In this document: one piece after another, positions 1 to 8,142 of the stretch
Numbering within the stretch: position 1 is the stretch's first letter
Layout: each line of letters starts with the position of its first letter
From: HGM04593 sp045661225
GTDB taxonomy: Bacteria; Bacteroidota; Bacteroidia; Bacteroidales; Bacteroidaceae
Assembly: GCA_045661225.1 (NCBI GenBank)
Contig: JAZRFF010000012.1
Coordinates: 1 to 64,000, forward strand
DNA: 64,000 nucleotides
Direction of reading: 5' to 3'
Translations under genes and position numbers: made by a program
Notes under the pieces: generated by a model
The model's input: the letters and a program-made list of their open reading frames with translations, nothing else
The model's database searches: none
Told to the model about the DNA's origin: nothing

Positions 1-509
1 TTTTATTGAAAAGCGTTTACTAACGCTCTTTCTTGACACATCAGAATCTCGCAAATTCTAACCATAGTCAAGAATGAAGCAATGGTAGATGCCTTGTGGT
101 GTGTTTATGCATACCGCTGTCACCAGTTGTCATTGGGTTAATACCATTAACAACTCTTGGTGCAATGGTTTGTTATATACATATCGGCGTGAGGCTTCTG
201 CGTTGCTCGTTCAACTATGGTGGGCAATGCGAGAGCCTTGATGTGTGGGACGAGTAACAGATACGAAATCTCACGCTTTTTTTGTGTCCGTTAGGCAAGT
301 ATAGGTACACATAAGGCTTACCTATAAAATCTGTTTTGCAGGCAAGATATTGTGAGATAAAATGCTGGTATAATTTTGCGAGACCTTTATTATAAACTAG
401 CACGAAACACTGTGAGTTCACATGCGACTGTATATAACGTAGAAAACTACGGTAAAATGTATAAAGAGAGTATGAATGAATATTTTTAATCAAATAAACC
501 AAAAAACAA
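1..509. other. Non-coding, hairpin-rich region upstream of the large surface-protein gene
   Basis: I see no convincing gene here; the reverse-strand ORF at 215-694 runs into the real gene and looks like a shadow. Several inverted repeats are visible: 12-17 with 22-27 (AGCGTT/AACGCT, followed by a short T-rich tail, perhaps the terminator of a gene before the window), 300-307 with 319-326 (TATAGGTA/TACCTATA), and 438-442 with 447-451 (CGTAG/CTACG). A larger folded element at 187-283 is listed separately. The region reads as a long structured leader or an independent RNA gene. Confidence 0.5.
187..283 (+). ncRNA. Candidate structured RNA ending in a U-tract
   Basis: An outer 7-bp stem, GCGTGAG at 187-193 with CTCACGC at 270-276, is followed directly by seven T residues, as in an intrinsic terminator. 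Inside it, 194-208 pairs with 222-236 over 15 positions with one non-canonical pair and several G-U pairs, leaving a 13-nt loop. A terminator normally has a short loop, so this multi-hairpin form suggests a small RNA or a riboregulated leader of the downstream gene. I do not recognise the RNA family; covariation has not been tested. Confidence 0.4.
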
Positions 510-3422
510 ATGAAAACTTTACAAAACCTTGTGGTTGCTTTCATAGCAATCGTATGCTCCATTGGAGCGTTTGCCAAGGAAGGGGCTAACTCTACTGCTG
601 CCTTAAGCGTTGAAGCCCTTTGGGGAACATCAAAAAACACGCTCAGCGGAGCGGGCACAATCGAGGAGGCCATCACTGCTGCGGTAAATGACAACAGTAT
701 CGCCTACATTCAGTTGCAGAAGGATGTAACAGGCACTTGGACTATACCGGGCGGAGTCTTTACATTTGACCTTAACAGCCATACATTGTCTCAGCAGATA
801 TACAATGTGTTCAATGTAAGTAACGAGGGTACAGAGGTTACTTTTACCGACAACTCAAATGGAAAAACTGGCAAAATAGTCTCAAACTACTACTATGATG
901 CCGAAATTGACATTGTTTTGGCAGATGCGGCAGTCAATATCAGCCAGGGAGCTACAGTAAACTTCTTGGAAGGATGCTACGAGGGAGGAGAAGTTGTAGA
1001 AACAGTGGGAGCATCTACGGTAAATATTTCGGGTGGCACATTCAACAACACCTACTATGACGGAATCATCAACGAAAGGGGCACCCTGAACATTACGGGC
1101 GGTACATTCAATTCAACCAGAGATAACATCATAGCCACTTATGGCGGAAGTGTCACCATTTCAGGCGGCACATTCCACTTGACCAGAGGTACCGATAAAA
1201 CAATTTACTACATGGGTGGAGGATTGAACCTTGCAGGCTACCCCACAAGTGAAATAAAAAACATCACTCTTATAAGCCGTGCCGATGTATCTTTCAGCGA
1301 ACGAGGCATCACTCTACCCAATGGATACTGTTTCTACAACGAGAACAATATGCCTGTTACGGGATTCGTCGATGGGGATTACACAATCAAAGAGGAGCCG
1401 GAAGCCCTTTGGGGTGCATCGGAAGAGGTGCTCAGCGGAGCGGGCACAATCGAGGAGGCCATCGCTGCTGCGGTAAATGACAACAGTATCGCCTACATTC
1501 AGTTGCAGAAGGATGTAACAGGCACTTGGACTATACCGGGCGGAGTCTTTACATTTGACCTTAATGGATATACGATGCAAAAGAGCTGGGAGACGCTGTT
1601 TACATTGGAAGGCAGCAATACATCGGTTACTTTCATTGACGGCTCGGAGCATAAAACGGGCAAGATGATTGCCGAGGCTTCAAGCGCGATATACATCAGC
1701 GACGGTGCAAGAGCAGAATTCCAAAGCGGCTATTACAAAGGTAATATAACGTTAATCGTTTCTTACGGTTGCTCTGCTGATATAACAGGCGGAACTTTTG
1801 AATCGGCATACGATTGGTGTATCAAGAATCTTGGAACTCTTGCCATTTCGGGTGGAGATTTCATCGGTGGTTCTTCTGCCACCATAGGAGTGGAAGGCAA
1901 TACTACTGTTACTGGCGGAAACTTTACTGACACCAGCCACTTTGCCACATTCTATTACTACGAAGACAAATTGGATCTGTCGGGGCACACAGATGCCGGC
2001 GGTATCACAATATACAACGGAAGCGCAGGTAACATTCCGCTGGAGAACGAAAATATAGTGTTGCCCGAGGGGTATATACTTTTTGACAAAAACGGAGACA
2101 GAGCAACAGAGATTGTCCAACACACAAGCTACAAACTGGGACACCCTTGTACAGTCTCATTTGCCGCAGGTGAGGGTGGTTCGGGTTCTATGGACGATGT
2201 CATCACTGGCGAAGGTTTCAACTACACGTTGCCGGAGTGTGCTTTTACAGCACCCAAAGGCAAAATGTTCAAGGCGTGGCTTGTAAATGAAGTAGAATAC
2301 CAGGCCGGCTCGACTGTCGTTATTGACTCCGACATCACCATTACCGCAAAATGGTGTACAACGATAACAATAGATATGAGCGACGTATACGGCGATGGTT
2401 GGAACGGCAATTCCATAATTGTAAAGAGGGAGGGTGAAACAATTGAAACCGTCACCATAGACGAAGGCTTCAACGGAACTGTAACATTTGAATATGACCC
2501 ACGCTTTGAATACACATTCCACTGGAACCGCGGAGAATATTCCGAGGAGTGCTCTTTCAACATACTTGTAAGTGGTATAGAGGTGTTCTGCGCAACTAAT
2601 GACGATTGTAGCAGCTTCGAAAACGAGGAACTGGTATATGCATCAACGGTCAATATGGAAACTTACACAATTATCGACGGCGAGTACACGGAATATATAG
2701 GGAAAAACGCAAATGTAGGCACTCTCACCTATATCCGCACGTTGCCCAATACCGAATGGAACTCACTGTGTGTACCGTTTGAAATCCCCGTAACCGAGGA
2801 ACTGCTTGCCGACTACGAGGTTGCCTATGTGAACGATATGCACTCTTACGACACCGACGACAACGGTAGCATCGACAATCTGGAAATGGAGATTATCAAG
2901 ATAAAAGGTGGTACACTGCGCGAGAATTACCCCTACTTTATCCGTGCAAAGAACGACGAAGCAAGAGCATTGCAGTTGACATATAACGATGCCATTCTTT
3001 ATAGAGCCAAAGAAACCACGCTCAGTTGCTCGTCAATCTACACCGATTTCGAGATTAAAGGAACATACCGTCGCATAGCAGCAGAAGATTTCTCAGCAAT
3101 GCCGGGCGATTACCACTATGCAATTTCGGTAGAGGGAGGTTGGTGGCAGATAGAGGAAGGCTCTGCACTGAACCCCTTCCGTGCCTATATGACACTGACT
3201 GCCCGCGACGATTCACCTGTCAAGATAGAGGAGCGGGCAATGAGAGCAATCCGTTTCAGCGTTATTGGCAGCAACGGCAACGATGGCACAACAAGCATTG
3301 AAGAGATAAAAGGGTCAAGTGTTTATAACGAAGGTATTTACGACCTGCAAGGCCGCAAAATTGACAAGATTGTAGAAGGCGGCATTTATATCATTAACGG
3401 AAAGAAAGTTTTTGTAAAATAG
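510..3422 (+). CDS. Large secreted repeat protein (beta-helix-like GGTF repeats, InlB-type repeat, C-terminal sorting-like tail)
   Basis: This 970-residue protein has a signal peptide (about residues 1-22). Six short motifs of the form (S/T)GG(T/D/N)F occur near residues 175, 197, 219, 427, 448 and 469, about 22 residues apart within each set of three, which suggests two right-handed beta-helix blocks. Each block follows a near-identical module beginning ALWG. An InlB/Listeria-Bacteroides-type repeat lies at about 546-616, followed by a YGDGWNG motif near 625. The last 35 residues (YDLQGRKI ... GIYIINGKKVFVK) resemble tails of type IX-secreted or surface-anchored Bacteroidota proteins. The role is probably adhesion or surface structure; the ligand is unknown. 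A 50-codon gene follows after 5 nt. Confidence 0.85.
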   Translation: MKTLQNLVVAFIAIVCSIGAFAKEGANSTAALSVEALWGTSKNTLSGAGTIEEAITAAVNDNSIAYIQLQKDVTGTWTIPGGVFTFDLNSHTLSQQIYNVFNVSNEGTEVTFTDNSNGKTGKIVSNYYYDAEIDIVLADAAVNISQGATVNFLEGCYEGGEVVETVGASTVNISGGTFNNTYYDGIINERGTLNITGGTFNSTRDNIIATYGGSVTISGGTFHLTRGTDKTIYYMGGGLNLAGYPTSEIKNITLISRADVSFSERGITLPNGYCFYNENNMPVTGFVDGDYTIKEEPEALWGASEEVLSGAGTIEEAIAAAVNDNSIAYIQLQKDVTGTWTIPGGVFTFDLNGYTMQKSWETLFTLEGSNTSVTFIDGSEHKTGKMIAEASSAIYISDGARAEFQSGYYKGNITLIVSYGCSADITGGTFESAYDWCIKNLGTLAISGGDFIGGSSATIGVEGNTTVTGGNFTDTSHFATFYYYEDKLDLSGHTDAGGITIYNGSAGNIPLENENIVLPEGYILFDKNGDRATEIVQHTSYKLGHPCTVSFAAGEGGSGSMDDVITGEGFNYTLPECAFTAPKGKMFKAWLVNEVEYQAGSTVVIDSDITITAKWCTTITIDMSDVYGDGWNGNSIIVKREGETIETVTIDEGFNGTVTFEYDPRFEYTFHWNRGEYSEECSFNILVSGIEVFCATNDDCSSFENEELVYASTVNMETYTIIDGEYTEYIGKNANVGTLTYIRTLPNTEWNSLCVPFEIPVTEELLADYEVAYVNDMHSYDTDDNGSIDNLEMEIIKIKGGTLRENYPYFIRAKNDEARALQLTYNDAILYRAKETTLSCSSIYTDFEIKGTYRRIAAEDFSAMPGDYHYAISVEGGWWQIEEGSALNPFRAYMTLTARDDSPVKIEERAMRAIRFSVIGSNGNDGTTSIEEIKGSSVYNEGIYDLQGRKIDKIVEGGIYIINGKKVFVK
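641..775 (+). repeat. Copy 1 of a near-identical 135-bp in-frame repeat
   Basis: This segment matches 1430-1564 at 134 of 135 positions; the only difference is A at 675 against G at 1464. The offset is 789 bp, or exactly 263 codons. It encodes the start of the first module of the surface protein. Confidence 0.95.
1430..1564 (+). repeat. Copy 2 of the near-identical 135-bp in-frame repeat
   Basis: Second copy of the segment at 641-775. The sequence on both sides has diverged strongly between the two modules, so the identity is confined to this block, as expected from a recent duplication or gene conversion. Confidence 0.95.
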
Positions 3423-3427
3423 TTATT

Positions 3428-3580
3428 ATGAAAAGAGAGTATCTAAATCCACAAGTCACAGAAATCACATTAGAGACAACAACTATGTTGGCTGCATCAT
3501 CAGACCGCATACCGGTGGGGAACGGTTCCAAACCACCCGCAGCCCCGGAACATCGTGGCGATTGGGGAAATTTGTGGTAA
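3428..3580 (+). CDS. 50-residue peptide of unknown function
   Basis: The ATG at 3428 lies 5 nt after the stop of the surface-protein gene and opens a 50-codon frame ending in TAA at 3580. The peptide starts MKREYLNPQVTEITLE, continues TTTMLAASSD, and ends in a Gly/Pro/His-rich tail GDWGNLW. The pattern (a basic start, Y-x-x-P, then a Leu-Ala-Ala-Ser segment about 20 residues in) resembles short orphan proteins that I know to be common in Bacteroidales genomes; none has a function I can name. It is probably co-transcribed with the surface protein. The frame is intact and well placed, but it is short enough that chance cannot be fully excluded. Confidence 0.6.
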   Translation: MKREYLNPQVTEITLETTTMLAASSDRIPVGNGSKPPAAPEHRGDWGNLW

Positions 3581-3653
3581 TGCCACCTCGCAGCAACAAA
3601 AAATCGCTACTGGTTATATGCTCGTTAAATTAGAGCAATAATATTTACAAGAT

Positions 3654-3688
3654 GTGCTATATTGCCTATTACAAGGGCTTTATAGCAC
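3654..3688. other. Perfect 8-bp inverted repeat downstream of the small peptide gene
   Basis: GTGCTATA (3654-3661) pairs with TATAGCAC (3681-3688). It may contribute to 3'-end formation of the surface-protein transcript, although the tail after it is only weakly T-rich. Confidence 0.4.
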
Positions 3689-3808
3689 GTCTTTAATATA
3701 TACGTTATCACGTTGTTGAACTTACTTGATAATGTACACATACACATTAAAAGCATAAAGGTGTAGAGTCCTTATAAAAGCTATGTGGTTTTATATAATG
3801 CGTTTAGT

Positions 3809-3841
3809 CCCCTGCAACATTGCGTTGTAGGGGCTTCTTTT
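3809..3841 (+). terminator. Intrinsic terminator
   Basis: CCCCTGCAAC (3809-3818) pairs with GTTGTAGGGG (3824-3833) with one G-U pair, followed by CTTCTTTT. It is the likely end of the surface-protein and small-peptide transcript. Confidence 0.75.
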
Positions 3842-4126
3842 GCATTATACCGTCCTCTTCGGATGTCGTCTGCCGATGCGTGATGTGTCGGCACTTTTTA
3901 TGCTATTGATGATAGCAGCACTACTTGGGCTTTTCGGCTACGGCTTTTTTCGGTGCAAAGGTTGCAACACACGGATATTCACAAGGACAGGCAGAGTGAT
4001 AAGGAATAATTGAAAATTCTTTGTCGCTCTTTTTTTTGTCGCTTTACCAAACAATTTCTGTCTGCCCGTCGGGTAAATTTTTCCTATAATCCTTGTGAGG
4101 CTATATCCATACCGTGTTGTCCTTGT
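3842..4126. other. Intergenic region with no clear gene
   Basis: ORFs cross this stretch on both strands (4010-4300 on + and 3938-4210 on -), but their N-terminal parts are rich in Cys, Arg and Phe and look non-coding. I see no RNA gene or mobile-element end that I can support. Confidence 0.4.
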
Positions 4127-4300
4127 ATGCACATAAAAAATCCTAACAAGACAGAGAGTGCAGTTTGCCACACTAAAGAGCCATTGAAAGCATTGCGATA
4201 TGCTTTTCATCTAAAGGCAAAATTTGGTTTGAACATCGGTGCAAATTTCGTTGATAGGTTAATACACGAACATAACACACTTAAAAATGTAGCAGTATGA
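4127..4300 (+). CDS. Tiny hypothetical protein (57 aa)
   Basis: The frame is open from 4010, but the first 39 codons give an implausible Cys-rich product, so the ATG at 4127 (MHIKNPNKTE) is preferred. The reason to take it seriously is translational coupling: its TGA overlaps the ATG of the next ORF in an ATGA arrangement at 4297-4300. No domain is recognisable. Two further tiny ORFs follow, as in the accessory modules of mobilisable elements. It may still be non-coding. Confidence 0.3.
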   Translation: MHIKNPNKTESAVCHTKEPLKALRYAFHLKAKFGLNIGANFVDRLIHEHNTLKNVAV

Positions 4301-4527
4301 AATACATTGAGAGGTACACACAAGAAGAGTTGAATGTGTTGTTTGATGCAGCACACACCATACGCAAGACAATGCAGAAATATGACACTTGGCAGAATTT
4401 GGTCGGTTACAGCGATATTTACCGAGAATGTTATAACACGGAAATAGCCGTAATGAATGAAGAGCGAAGAAGATTATTAGAACACAAATTTAACAGCGAA
4501 GAGAATGAAAGTCTATCAAATCATTGA
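4297..4527 (+). CDS. Small hypothetical protein (76 aa)
   Basis: This 76-residue product (MKYIERYTQEELNVLFDAA...) is hydrophilic and predicted helical, with a charged C-terminus (NEERRRLLEH) and no signal peptide or membrane segment. Composition is plausible for a real cytoplasmic protein. It starts in an ATGA overlap with the previous ORF and overlaps the next by 23 nt. I do not recognise the family; the setting (three tiny overlapping ORFs running towards the 3' end of a tRNA gene) suggests a remnant of an integrative element. Confidence 0.5.
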   Translation: MKYIERYTQEELNVLFDAAHTIRKTMQKYDTWQNLVGYSDIYRECYNTEIAVMNEERRRLLEHKFNSEENESLSNH

Positions 4528-4618
4528 AAAGCATTTTGCCGTAGAGAAAAACATTGATATGTTGCTATCGACAAGCCCGTTTGCCACGCATACATTTAAA
4601 CTATTGAATTTCCTTTAA
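4505..4618 (+). CDS. Very short hypothetical protein (37 aa)
   Basis: The ATG at 4505 opens a frame of 37 codons (MKVYQIIEKHFAVEKN...) ending in TAA at 4618. It overlaps the end of the preceding ORF by 23 nt. Composition is protein-like, but the length gives little support. It could be the truncated start of a longer mobile-element gene cut off near the tRNA locus. Confidence 0.3.
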   Translation: MKVYQIIEKHFAVEKNIDMLLSTSPFATHTFKLLNFL

Positions 4619-4636
4619 TTAACGCTTCTACATACG

Positions 4637-4674
4637 AAAAAAAGGAAAGTAAGTGTTTTTCTCTTACTTTCCTT
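4637..4674 (-). terminator. Terminator of the tRNA-Arg gene
   Basis: There is a perfect 12-bp inverted repeat, 4642-4653 (AAGGAAAGTAAG) with 4663-4674, with an A-run on the + strand at 4637-4643 that becomes the U-tract of the minus-strand transcript. It lies just past the 3' end of the tRNA. Confidence 0.8.
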
Positions 4675-4678
4675 TTCG

Positions 4679-4752
4679 TGATCCCGACAGGATTCAAACC
4701 TGTAACCTTCTGATCCGTAGTCAGATGCTCTATTCAGTTGAGCTACGAGACC
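4679..4752 (-). tRNA. tRNA-Arg (anticodon ACG)
   Basis: The reverse strand folds as a complete cloverleaf. The acceptor stem is GGTCTCG with CGGGATC, the D arm is GCTC/GAGC, the anticodon stem is TCTGA/TCAGA around the loop CTACGGA (anticodon ACG, read as ICG after deamination), and the T arm is ACAGG/CCTGT with loop TTTGAAT. The discriminator base is A, and CCA is not encoded, so it must be added enzymatically. The gene is 74 nt, with its own promoter and terminator. Confidence 0.95.
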
Positions 4753-4773
4753 GTTGTTGTCGTTTGACGTGTG

Positions 4774-4804
4774 CAAAGGTACGCTTTTTTTTTTAACCTC
4801 CAAA
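4774..4804 (-). promoter_or_regulatory. Promoter of tRNA-Arg
   Basis: On the minus strand a TTTG (4801-4804) is followed by a 19-bp spacer and TACCTTTG (4774-4781), a very good match to the Bacteroidota -33/-7 consensus. The -7 element lies 21 bp before the first base of the tRNA. Confidence 0.75.
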
Positions 4805-4859
4805 ACTTTTAGAACTTTTTTTTGAAAAAACTCGCTTTTTTATTCAAAAATAGCCGATT

Positions 4860-7142
4860 TTACTCAATAAATCTCTCGTTGAACATAAACCAGCCTATGC
4901 TTAGACCAACATCAACGCTTTTTTTATGCGAACTATAATAATCGACAAATGCACTTACTGATATATTGGAGAATTTTGCAACGACGGTAATGTCGCCTAT
5001 ATACTGAAAGTCGTTGAATCTTTTTTTCTCGTATCCTGCAGTACCGTTGCTGTTCTCTATAATCATTCTGTAAGGAATAAAGGCATAAAAACTTGGTCTT
5101 ATCTGCAAAAAACTGTTGAGTTTTATTATTGGTGTTACTCCGCCTGCTATAAACTGATTGGCTCGGAATTTTGGGTCATAGTTGAAAAGAGAGTTCATTG
5201 TCGGGGCGAATACTCCGGCCTGCATCATTGTCGACTGATAGGTGTACGACAGACGGCGGGTCGAGTAGTAGAGCTGAAGGTATGTGGCAAACGTTAATTT
5301 CTTGCTTATGCCAAAGTGGTCGCGCCGTATGTAATTTATTTGCAGCCACGATTGGGGTTGCTCGTGGGTTAAAGTGCTTACAGCTCCCTTATATCGCTCC
5401 TTGCCGGTAAGGAAATGCGCTGTCATAGACTCATACATTCCCGATGTGGGAAAGACTTTTGCGTCAAGGGTGTTGCCTTCGAACTTGAGCGAGGCTCCGT
5501 ATAGCAACATATCGTTACGGTCGAAGGTTGGGGTGTTGAGGTCGAGTATCTCCGATGGCATATATTCGTCCTTGATGTCGGCAATACCTATCGAGAATTC
5601 CGCTTTACGTTGGTTTAGGAATGGTAAGATGAACTTAATCTTTGCGAACATTTCGCGCTGGTGATTAAGCGCCATAGAGTTCTCCTTTGAGAAGAGGTAT
5701 TTTAGGTTGTAATAGTCGATTGTAGAGTATGAACCTATAAATTTCATTGACACAGGCAGTTTTGTGAGGAAATCTATTTTACCCGAAAGCTGGACGTTGT
5801 TATATATCTTTCCGAACTGTCCGTCGAGCATAAATTCCTTTGCGTGGTTGTTTAGGTTGCGATATTGCAGCCCAAAGTATATCTGGTTCGATGCGGTTGT
5901 TGCAACACTGCCACCCATCTTCAAGGTGAACGGAGGGTTTATTACGGCTTCGAGGTGCAGCGTGTATGTACTATCCTGTTCGTTGTATAGCGCGTGGGGT
6001 ATTATGGATTCGATATTATTGCCCGACATAAGGCTGTAGTATCCTTTCTTGCACTCTTCGAGGGTAAAGGTGTTGCCGAACTTGTAGAATTCATTGGCGA
6101 TAGATTTTTCTTGTTCTTTTGTAACGCCTGTTACAACCACCTTTTTGAATTTGAATTCCGGAATACTCTGCTTAAAACGCTTGCGCTTTATTGCGAGTTT
6201 TTCGCTATCCTGACGGGTGGCTATGCGTCCTTTTATGGAGTCTATATAGTGTCTTGCGTGCTTGTAACCCAGGCTTACAATGTCGTCAATCTTGTGAAAG
6301 TCAAGCAATTTTACTCCCTTGACGTCTATATTGAGCAATATGCCTTCATCGGCAGGCAGGGAGTAGTCGCTGCGGTTCATAATCATATTTTCAACCTGAC
6401 TCATTATGTCACGTGAGTCGGGTACGGGTGGGTTGTCGCTCACCACGCTGCCTATGATGATGCCCGGATTAAACTCTTTTATCATTATGTCGCGCGGAAA
6501 GTTGTTGTAGAGTCCGCCGTCGTATAGCAAAACTCCGTCCTTCTCTATGGGCTTAAAGAAAAAGGGGTAACTCATTGATGTGCGTACCGCGTCTCCAAGG
6601 TCGCCTTTTGAGAATATTACTTGTTTTTTGTTGTGAACATCTGCAGCAACACACCGAAAGGGTATCATTAGGCTGTCGAAGTTGTTGTGGCACGCAGCGT
6701 TGGCCCCTGCAAATATCTCCATAAAGCCTAAATTCATAGGGGTGGGGTTTACAAGGTTTATCGATGGGGTTACAATGCGCAACGAATCCTTTAGTGAAAA
6801 GTGTATGTTCAGCATATCGGGTACAGCCTTGTTCTGCTTGAAGTAGAACATATATTTTCGGTCCATAGTACCTGTGTACCAACGCTGGAAGTCGTCGCCT
6901 TTCATTGTTGCTATCATCTCGTCGGGAGTGTACCCCATTGAGTAGAGTGCTGCTACTATTGCACCCATAGAGGTTCCTGTAACGTAGTCAATAGGTATAT
7001 TCTCCTCTTCAAGTGCTTTTATTACGCCTATATGGGCGAGACCTTTAGCGCCGCCACCGCTCATAACAAGACCAACCTCTTGCGCTGCCATTAGCGCAGG
7101 AAGCATAATTGCCATAAGTGTGACTGCGATAATTTTTCTCAT
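4860..7142 (-). CDS. Patatin-like phospholipase fused to an outer-membrane beta-barrel
   Basis: This 760-residue protein has a signal peptide (1-20) and an N-terminal patatin domain: GGGAKG oxyanion loop at 29-34, GTSMG nucleophile elbow with Ser58, and a DGG motif with catalytic Asp208. About residues 330-395 look like a POTRA domain, and the C-terminal half is rich in alternating beta strands typical of an Omp85/BamA-type barrel, ending at an outer-strand-like terminus. This architecture is that of type Vd autotransporters of the PlpD/FplA kind, so lipase activity is expected at the periplasmic or outer surface. It is a single-gene unit with its own promoter at 7220-7247. Confidence 0.9.
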   Translation of the reverse strand: MRKIIAVTLMAIMLPALMAAQEVGLVMSGGGAKGLAHIGVIKALEEENIPIDYVTGTSMGAIVAALYSMGYTPDEMIATMKGDDFQRWYTGTMDRKYMFYFKQNKAVPDMLNIHFSLKDSLRIVTPSINLVNPTPMNLGFMEIFAGANAACHNNFDSLMIPFRCVAADVHNKKQVIFSKGDLGDAVRTSMSYPFFFKPIEKDGVLLYDGGLYNNFPRDIMIKEFNPGIIIGSVVSDNPPVPDSRDIMSQVENMIMNRSDYSLPADEGILLNIDVKGVKLLDFHKIDDIVSLGYKHARHYIDSIKGRIATRQDSEKLAIKRKRFKQSIPEFKFKKVVVTGVTKEQEKSIANEFYKFGNTFTLEECKKGYYSLMSGNNIESIIPHALYNEQDSTYTLHLEAVINPPFTLKMGGSVATTASNQIYFGLQYRNLNNHAKEFMLDGQFGKIYNNVQLSGKIDFLTKLPVSMKFIGSYSTIDYYNLKYLFSKENSMALNHQREMFAKIKFILPFLNQRKAEFSIGIADIKDEYMPSEILDLNTPTFDRNDMLLYGASLKFEGNTLDAKVFPTSGMYESMTAHFLTGKERYKGAVSTLTHEQPQSWLQINYIRRDHFGISKKLTFATYLQLYYSTRRLSYTYQSTMMQAGVFAPTMNSLFNYDPKFRANQFIAGGVTPIIKLNSFLQIRPSFYAFIPYRMIIENSNGTAGYEKKRFNDFQYIGDITVVAKFSNISVSAFVDYYSSHKKSVDVGLSIGWFMFNERFIE

Positions 7143-7219
7143 ACTACGGTTGATTGTGTTGCGACGCTCCTTTACAATACAGTTCGGTTTTTGTTACATT
7201 GAAATTTGCCGGATTATTG

Positions 7220-7247
7220 CAAAGATAGGTTTTTTATTATATAACAA
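7220..7247 (-). promoter_or_regulatory. Promoter of the patatin/barrel gene
   Basis: TATCTTTG on the minus strand (7220-7227) matches the -7 consensus; a TTG lies 17 bp further upstream (7245-7247). Transcription would start roughly 70 nt before the ATG at 7142. Confidence 0.5.
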
Positions 7248-7326
7248 GGTGTATGTCGTTTATTCTTTAATGTTCTTTATAATTTTTTCAAAAAGCATAC
7301 AGGAGGCTTGTGCCTCCTGTAGAATA

Positions 7327-7962
7327 TTATTCGAATATCAGCTCGCCAAATTGTTCGGGGCGGTGGAAACTTGGTTCGGGCCACTCTATAGCGTTCCACG
7401 AGAGGAAATGCGGAGTGGGAAGCTCGTCGCCACACTTGTAGAAGTTTGCTCTCATACTTTTTCCGTCGAAAGACTCTATTTTGCTGCGGAAGAGTGCTGT
7501 TGCGGGAATAATCTCAATCACATTCCAGGAGTGCTCGCCCTCGCGCAGTGCAAAAGGGGCTGTGCCTAATGAGGGTGTGCGTTTCACGCTGTCGAGAATC
7601 TCCTTTGGCGCAGCTTCTTTGTTTGTGCCGGACGGGTGCCACGCAAGCAGTAGTTTGCCGGTGCAGGTACACTCGAAATTGTAGTAATCAAGGTTGCCTT
7701 CGGGCGACACGAAAAATTCCACACAAGGGTCGGTCCAGGTGCGACCCTGGTCCTCGGTTACAGCAGCCTTAATGTCATTTTCGGTAACAAGGAACTGAAT
7801 GTATAGGTTCTTTCCGTCGTGGAATATCTTGAATACAGCCTTTGGTGTGTATGGGTACTGCTCGGGCCAGTTGCAACAGTCGATGGGGTGTTCGGGCAGC
7901 GTTGTGAATATTTTATCTAATACCTCGGTAGGGGTTATCTTGGGTACTTTAATTGTTTTCAT
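7327..7962 (-). CDS. CBM9-like carbohydrate-binding family protein
   Basis: This 211-residue protein matches my knowledge of the CBM9-like family: the W-x-D-P-x-V-E-F-F motif near residues 75-85 and a C-terminal SFHRPEQFGELIF signature. It has no signal peptide or lipobox, so it appears cytoplasmic, which is unusual for a sugar-binding module, most of which belong to secreted enzymes. No glycan-utilisation genes flank it. Members in Bacteroidales are often stand-alone; the bound ligand is unknown. Confidence 0.75.
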   Translation of the reverse strand: MKTIKVPKITPTEVLDKIFTTLPEHPIDCCNWPEQYPYTPKAVFKIFHDGKNLYIQFLVTENDIKAAVTEDQGRTWTDPCVEFFVSPEGNLDYYNFECTCTGKLLLAWHPSGTNKEAAPKEILDSVKRTPSLGTAPFALREGEHSWNVIEIIPATALFRSKIESFDGKSMRANFYKCGDELPTPHFLSWNAIEWPEPSFHRPEQFGELIFE

Positions 7963-8142
7963 ATTGTGGTTAGTTTAAGAATAAGTTAAAATACAATATA
8001 TAAGTTCTATATGCGAAGATATATTAAAAAAATGTCTTTTTGTTTTTTTGTTTAAAAATTTAATTTTTTTTCTCATTCTTTGTAACAAAAACGAATTTTC
8101 TCCGTCTTTTAAGTGGAGACACCCCACAAATATTGAGATAAA

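Noticed and set aside
215..694. Reverse-strand ORF of 159 codons
   Set aside because: It overlaps the hairpin region and the start of the surface protein; its composition is not protein-like and it has no family resemblance.
4615..4803. Reverse-strand ORF covering the tRNA
   Set aside because: It is read through tRNA-Arg and its terminator; the RNA gene explains the sequence.
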